From Bedellia somnulentella (taxonomy: Eukaryota; Arthropoda; Insecta; Lepidoptera; Bedelliidae), in NCBI GenBank assembly GCA_963576735.1, contig OY755170.1:13252567-13316566 (forward strand): a stretch of DNA of 64,000 nt, in the 5' to 3' direction. This document shows, piece by piece, positions 59,663 through 64,000 of this stretch (position 1 is its first letter; every line of letters begins with the position of its first letter). The position numbers and the translations under genes were made by a program. The notes beneath the pieces were generated by a model. It did no database searches. It was not told where the DNA came from and saw only the letters and a program-made list of their open reading frames with translations.

Positions 59663-60999
59663 CTAGCGACCCGCCCCGGCTTCGCACGGGTGCAATGCAA
59701 AATATACCTACTACAGAATGTCCTTATACACAACGTTCACAGCTTTTTAGGGTTCCGTAGCCAAATGGCAAAAACGGGACCCTTATAGATTCGTCATGTC
59801 TGTCTGTCTGTCCGTCCGTCCGTCCGTCCGTCCGTCCGTATGTCACAGCCAGTTTATTCCGAAACTATAAGAACTACATTATTGGAAATTGGTGCGTAGA
59901 TGTATTCTGTAAACCGCATTAAGATTTTAAAATAAAATCTGAAAAAAAAACCAAAATTTTTAGGGTTCCCCATACATAGAACTGAAACTCAAAAATTTTT
60001 TTTCCATCAAACCTATACGTGTGGGGTTTTTATCAAAAGGTATTTGATAATGATGTTGAGGTTTCTTATATCATTTTTTTCATATGTGTTTGCGCGAGAG
60101 ACTTTTTCAAAGTGCTAAAATGTGTGTCCCCCCCCCGTAACTTCTAAAATATGGGCATGATAATACTGAAAAAATATATGATGTGTATTACTATACAAAC
60201 TACTAACGAAAATTGGTTTGAATGAGATCTAGCCCGTAGTTCTATTTTTAAACGTCATAAATCAAATTACTTACCTAATTTGGCTCCCATGATTTTCACA
60301 CAAACGGGATTTTCTATATATATGATAGTACGGAACCCTTAGTGCGCGATCCGACTCGCACTTGGCCGGTTTTTTTTGTCATTAGCCAATACAAACATGT
60401 TTTGCTTAGACTATTTATAAGCACGCGCCGCCCGGCGCAAACAACTACGTCCCTACATTTTAAATTTGTAATATCTTCGGTAATATTCACTTAAATTACA
60501 TGCTGTAAAAAGCATATTGATCTATAATAAATGCACAATTTATTTAAGGTACTTCATTGGATAAGGATTAATGCTGTATTCAATACAATACAGTGTATTG
60601 TTTAAAATCACTTCGTAAATAACCATTTTTTAGTAAAGAATAAAAATGGTTATGCTGGGTTATCCCTAAGAGATAGACATATACCATCGCGGACTTTTTT
60701 GTTGAACTTTTTAAGGTGAACAATACTGTAGTACATTATTTTGGTCTATCTCGTAGGGTTCAGCCAGCGTTTGCAATATAAGCGCAAAAAAACGTGCTTA
60801 TTTACGACATCACATTAGAAACCTTTAAATTTATCAGTGATTCTCTACTATATAATGCATTTATTATACATACAAACCTTCCTTAAGAATCACTCTATCT
60901 ATTAAAAAAATCGCATCAAAATCCGTTGCGTAGTTTTAAAGATCTAAGCATACATACGGACATACAGCGAAAGCGACTTTGTTTTATACTATGTATTGA
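59663..60999 (-). mobile_element. Helitron carrying a nested repeat, 1337 bp
   Basis: On the minus strand it starts TCAATACATAGTATAAAACA (60999, after A) with aaagtcgctttcgctgtatg. It ends tgcgaagccggggcgggtcg then CTAG (59663) before T. A short acccg/cgggt hairpin precedes CTAG. The middle (59746-60380) is a different repeat. No helicase gene. Confidence 0.75.
59746..60380 (+). repeat. Repeat beginning agggttccgtagccaaatgg, nested in the Helitron
   Basis: Starts agggttccgtagccaaatgg, continues tatagattcgtcatg, then (tctg)n(tccg)n, and ends ggaacccttagtgcgcgatc and cactcggaccggt-like cgcacttggccggttttttt. It interrupts the Helitron body. Family unassigned. Confidence 0.6.
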
Positions 61000-62637
61000 T
61001 GGGTAACTACGAAATATCGTAGCCTAAAATGCGGAATATAATTCGTAGTCAAAGTTTAAGTTTAAGTTTTTACAAATAAATAATATTTATAATTAATATT
61101 CTTGATTAATTCAACACTCACACTAATGCATCAGTCACTACTAGTGCCGCAGGCGGATTAAGTGTAGTTCTCCTCTAACATTAATTTAACAATTGTGTAA
61201 TATAATCATTATGTAGAAGTATTACGACTTAACATTTTATTCACATTTATTGAAATAAAACTATCCTATATAAAACCGATAATATGACTTTAATAAAAAA
61301 TAAAATTATAATAAATCATACCGTATCACAAAGTTTATGTTAAACCATGAATGAGTTAGTATGATTTTGGAACAATTATCTTTCTAATCTCACCCAGTTG
61401 AGTAGAATAATATGTTATTCATTTCATCCCTTCAAGCCAAATGGGGCTTAAGTCATCATAAGTTTAGCATTCATTTGCATATTGGGTGGTGGACAGATTC
61501 CCGGACAAAATATATATTTCTATGATATGTTAAGCTGACAACTGAGCCTTTTGTTGTTGTTATGTTTTGTAAGCAGAAGAAAAAGACGTTTGTGACGAAG
61601 AATGTGATAATATTTATGAAAAACTATTCATCAAAATAATATAATGTCATTCATTTTAACCTTTTTTATTCCAATCGTAACTTCCATATATCAGTTTTTG
61701 TAGTTTATGTGATTACGATGTAGTTGTTTAGAAATAGTGTTTAAGCGTGTCGCAAGCGTGATGTGTACTGTTGTCAAGTTTCGGGTGAAGGTTTGGTCTC
61801 GGTGAAAGGAACATAATTACCCGCTCTCACATACACGCGTCTTTGATGTGGGTTTCAAACACGTTTCCAACTGACAAATAATTTATACTAACAGTTAAAT
61901 AGTCCCTGAAATCAGCGCTGGGATCAGATGCCAGACATACTATTATTACTCGAAGAAAACTAGTTCGATCAAAATTAACTCTCAAAAGTAAACACAGCCT
62001 TTTACGTCTGATTTCAGGATTCTTTACTTTTTATCTCGTTTATCATCTACGTAATTTGATAATCGCAAAAGATGAAAAGAAATCGTTATTCAAACGTAGG
62101 AATAAGTTAGTATTGAAACGCTTCTTTTTATACATTTCAAAGTTAGTTACAAAAAAGCTATATTATTCACATTTTTCATACAGAGCATATACGACTTAAA
62201 ATTCAATCAAACTCTGAATCGTAAAATCGTGCTCAAAAATACTGTACAAAATTGTAGTTTTCTAGTTTGGCAAAAAGTGCTGGCACAAATATGCAGAATG
62301 AGTGATGGCTTCCAACGTGCACATATTTCCATAGCCGGCTGTACATTTCGGGGCACGACGGGCACAAGGGGCACATTGGGCACAACATATTGATTTGTAC
62401 AGCGATGTCACCCGTCGGCACGAAGCTGCCGCGGCCCAATAAAAAATGTCAACGAACAAACCGACTACCAACTACAAAAGCTATAATAATTCTACCTGGA
62501 ACGTTTGTATTCAAATTCAAATGCTATTATTACTTTTTTACATGGCCGTGGAATTGCCATGTTATTTTAATATTGTTTACTGTATTGTTGGAACTCTGCT
62601 TATTTTACTATAAAACAGATGTAAATTTTTGTTATGT

Positions 62638-62862
62638 GGACGACGTCCGTGGCCGAGTAACCAACTAGCGTTTCAGACCGTAGGTTGCGGGTGAGAGCAA
62701 CATTTATGTGATGAGTATAAATTATTGTTACTGAGTCTTGGATGTTATTTATATTTGTATTTTAGTATCCGATAATAAAAGTTGAACTGTGTTTGGGGCT
62801 AACTTGATCTATGTATATTTTGTCCGTATATTTATTATAAATCAGAATGTACATTGTGACGT
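62638..62862 (+). mobile_element. Ser-tRNA-like SINE, continuous copy
   Basis: gacgtccgtggccgagtaac (A-box-like head), cgtaggttgcgggtgagag (decayed B box), ttatgtgatgagtataaatt, gtttggggctaacttgatct and gtccgtatatttattataa. It gives the unbroken order that shows how the copy at 1690-5092 was split. Confidence 0.75.
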
Positions 62863-64000
62863 CAATAAAATAGCACTGGAACACTGAAATGGCATAAAAA
62901 ACAATGATGAATTTAAACGAAGCTCAGAAGGTTTGCCACGATCCTGTTAAGTGATGTTGATACCAATGGGAACTAAATGCGTGACATCATTAGGAAAAAA
63001 ATATAAATAAAATTTATTTTCAATATTATTTATTTATATTTCTACAAAACATTCGAATTCATAGGAATCAATTAACACCGTCTGAAATGACGATACGAGT
63101 TGAAATCAATAAATATCTGTTTGAAATAAATTGAAATGGATTTGAAATAATTTGCTGTGAATCGGAGATTTAAAAATTGAAGCAAGCGGTGCGGCAAGGT
63201 AACCTAATTTCGCTGTCAGTCTGGTAAAATCACATCTACGTCTCCATTTTGCAGCTCTAGTGCATTTCTCGCTCGTCGTGTCGCATTCACATACGCGATG
63301 CCAACTCTCATGCTTTGCAAAGTTGAAAATAAGAATAGGGAAATCACCATAACGAAATAGTACGCCTTGATAAATATTTTACGAGTTTGTCAATTTAGAT
63401 ATGTTTACGCTGACATGAACTGAATTCACAGTCGGGAACACTCGTATTACATTAATAGTATTGAAATTGTAAGAGAAAACTTTTCTATGTCTTTTATCTA
63501 TCGCATCTTCAATCAGAATTTGTAGAAAAATATTCACAATTGTTAAGGTAAAATGGCTCGATAGGTTTTAAGGAAAATTAAATCAATAAAGTTTTAAAAC
63601 TTATAAGTACTAAATTGGATTGAAAATATTTGGTAGGATTATAATATATTTTTAATTATGAGTCTGATACTCTAAATTGATTTGTAAATTTTAAATATTA
63701 TTTAAATTATTTCGGGGCTTATAATTATCTTTGTATTCACCACACGAACGCAATAAATAATTTAAAATGAATTTGAAGTCAAACAAATTATTAAAATATG
63801 ACATAGATTCCAATAAAAGCACGTAAAAGTTCTCGTATATGGCAAGCTGCGGTTAAATCTGCGAGCGTGTGTTTGAAGCGGGTTCTCGTCGCGGTCTCGC
63901 CTGCCACCCCCTCGCCCAAATACGTCATGGCGTCGGTCACAAATACAGGAAATGCACATTTACAATGACATCGTTTACGACGGAATGCAATCATGCACAT

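Larger units (their letters stand above)
55638..64000. other. Region upstream of Ddr exon 1
   Basis: Should contain the Ddr 5'UTR exon(s) and promoter, unless these are beyond 64 kb. GC-rich patches at about 58005-58065 (with a gggggcggggg box on the minus strand) and 58675-58745 are the only promoter-like candidates. Repeats: SINE 57192, Helitron 59663, SINE 62638. Nothing was recognised in 55.8-57.1, 58.8-59.6, 61.0-62.6 and 62.9-64.0 kb. Confidence 0.35.

Noticed and set aside
62233..62471. Cys/Pro repeat protein (CPMCPLCPSCP)
   Set aside because: The DNA is a short gggcac-type minisatellite; two overlapping frames are open for the same reason.

Overview
The window looks like a piece of a lepidopteran (moth or butterfly) nuclear genome. 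It is AT-rich, its genes have small exons with GT-AG introns, and it is crowded with repeat types typical of Lepidoptera: tRNA-derived SINEs, Helitrons with TC...CTAG ends in A|T targets, an intact mariner, a Penelope-like element, and hAT-like and Ginger-like non-autonomous elements. No species is assigned.

The backbone is one minus-strand gene, a discoidin-domain receptor tyrosine kinase (Ddr). I assembled eleven coding exons by splice sites and reading phase, from a signal-peptide exon at 55.6 kb down to 7.3 kb. Together they give exactly 615 codons: signal peptide, acidic/Thr-rich linker, discoidin (F5/8C) domain, discoidin-like domain, transmembrane helix, juxtamembrane region and the start of the kinase domain (glycine loop). 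The rest of the kinase is not seen and should lie left of the window. The first coding intron is about 23 kb. The 5'UTR exon and promoter must be right of 55.64 kb.

A second gene lies on the plus strand at 0.8-6.0 kb. Three phase-compatible exons give the C-terminus of an unrecognised protein. Its last intron holds a 5'-truncated non-LTR retrotransposon (RT plus RNase H), which sits inside an older SINE.

Region by region: 0-6 kb unknown gene with LINE-in-SINE; 7.3-24.8 kb Ddr 3' exons with mariner (17.1-18.3), Helitron (20.2-21.2) and a Penelope fold-back (22.4-23.4); 26.5-27.1 Ginger-like element; 27.8-32.0 the discoidin exons; 32.4-35.4 a composite repeat with a near-perfect inverted repeat; 36.5-37.95 a tandem array of a tRNA-like unit ending in a perfect fold-back; 37.95-39.94 a Helitron with a private insert; 40.65-41.3 hAT-like MITE; 41.6-52 scattered SINEs; 55.3-55.6 Ddr exon 1 with an 87-bp tandem duplication of its splice donor; 57-64 kb upstream sequence with a SINE, a Helitron carrying a nested repeat, and a Ser-tRNA-like SINE.

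The most distinctive features are three recent fold-back (inverted) structures of different origin, a pol III-competent tRNA-like satellite with a non-standard anticodon arm, and the duplicated splice donor of Ddr exon 1.
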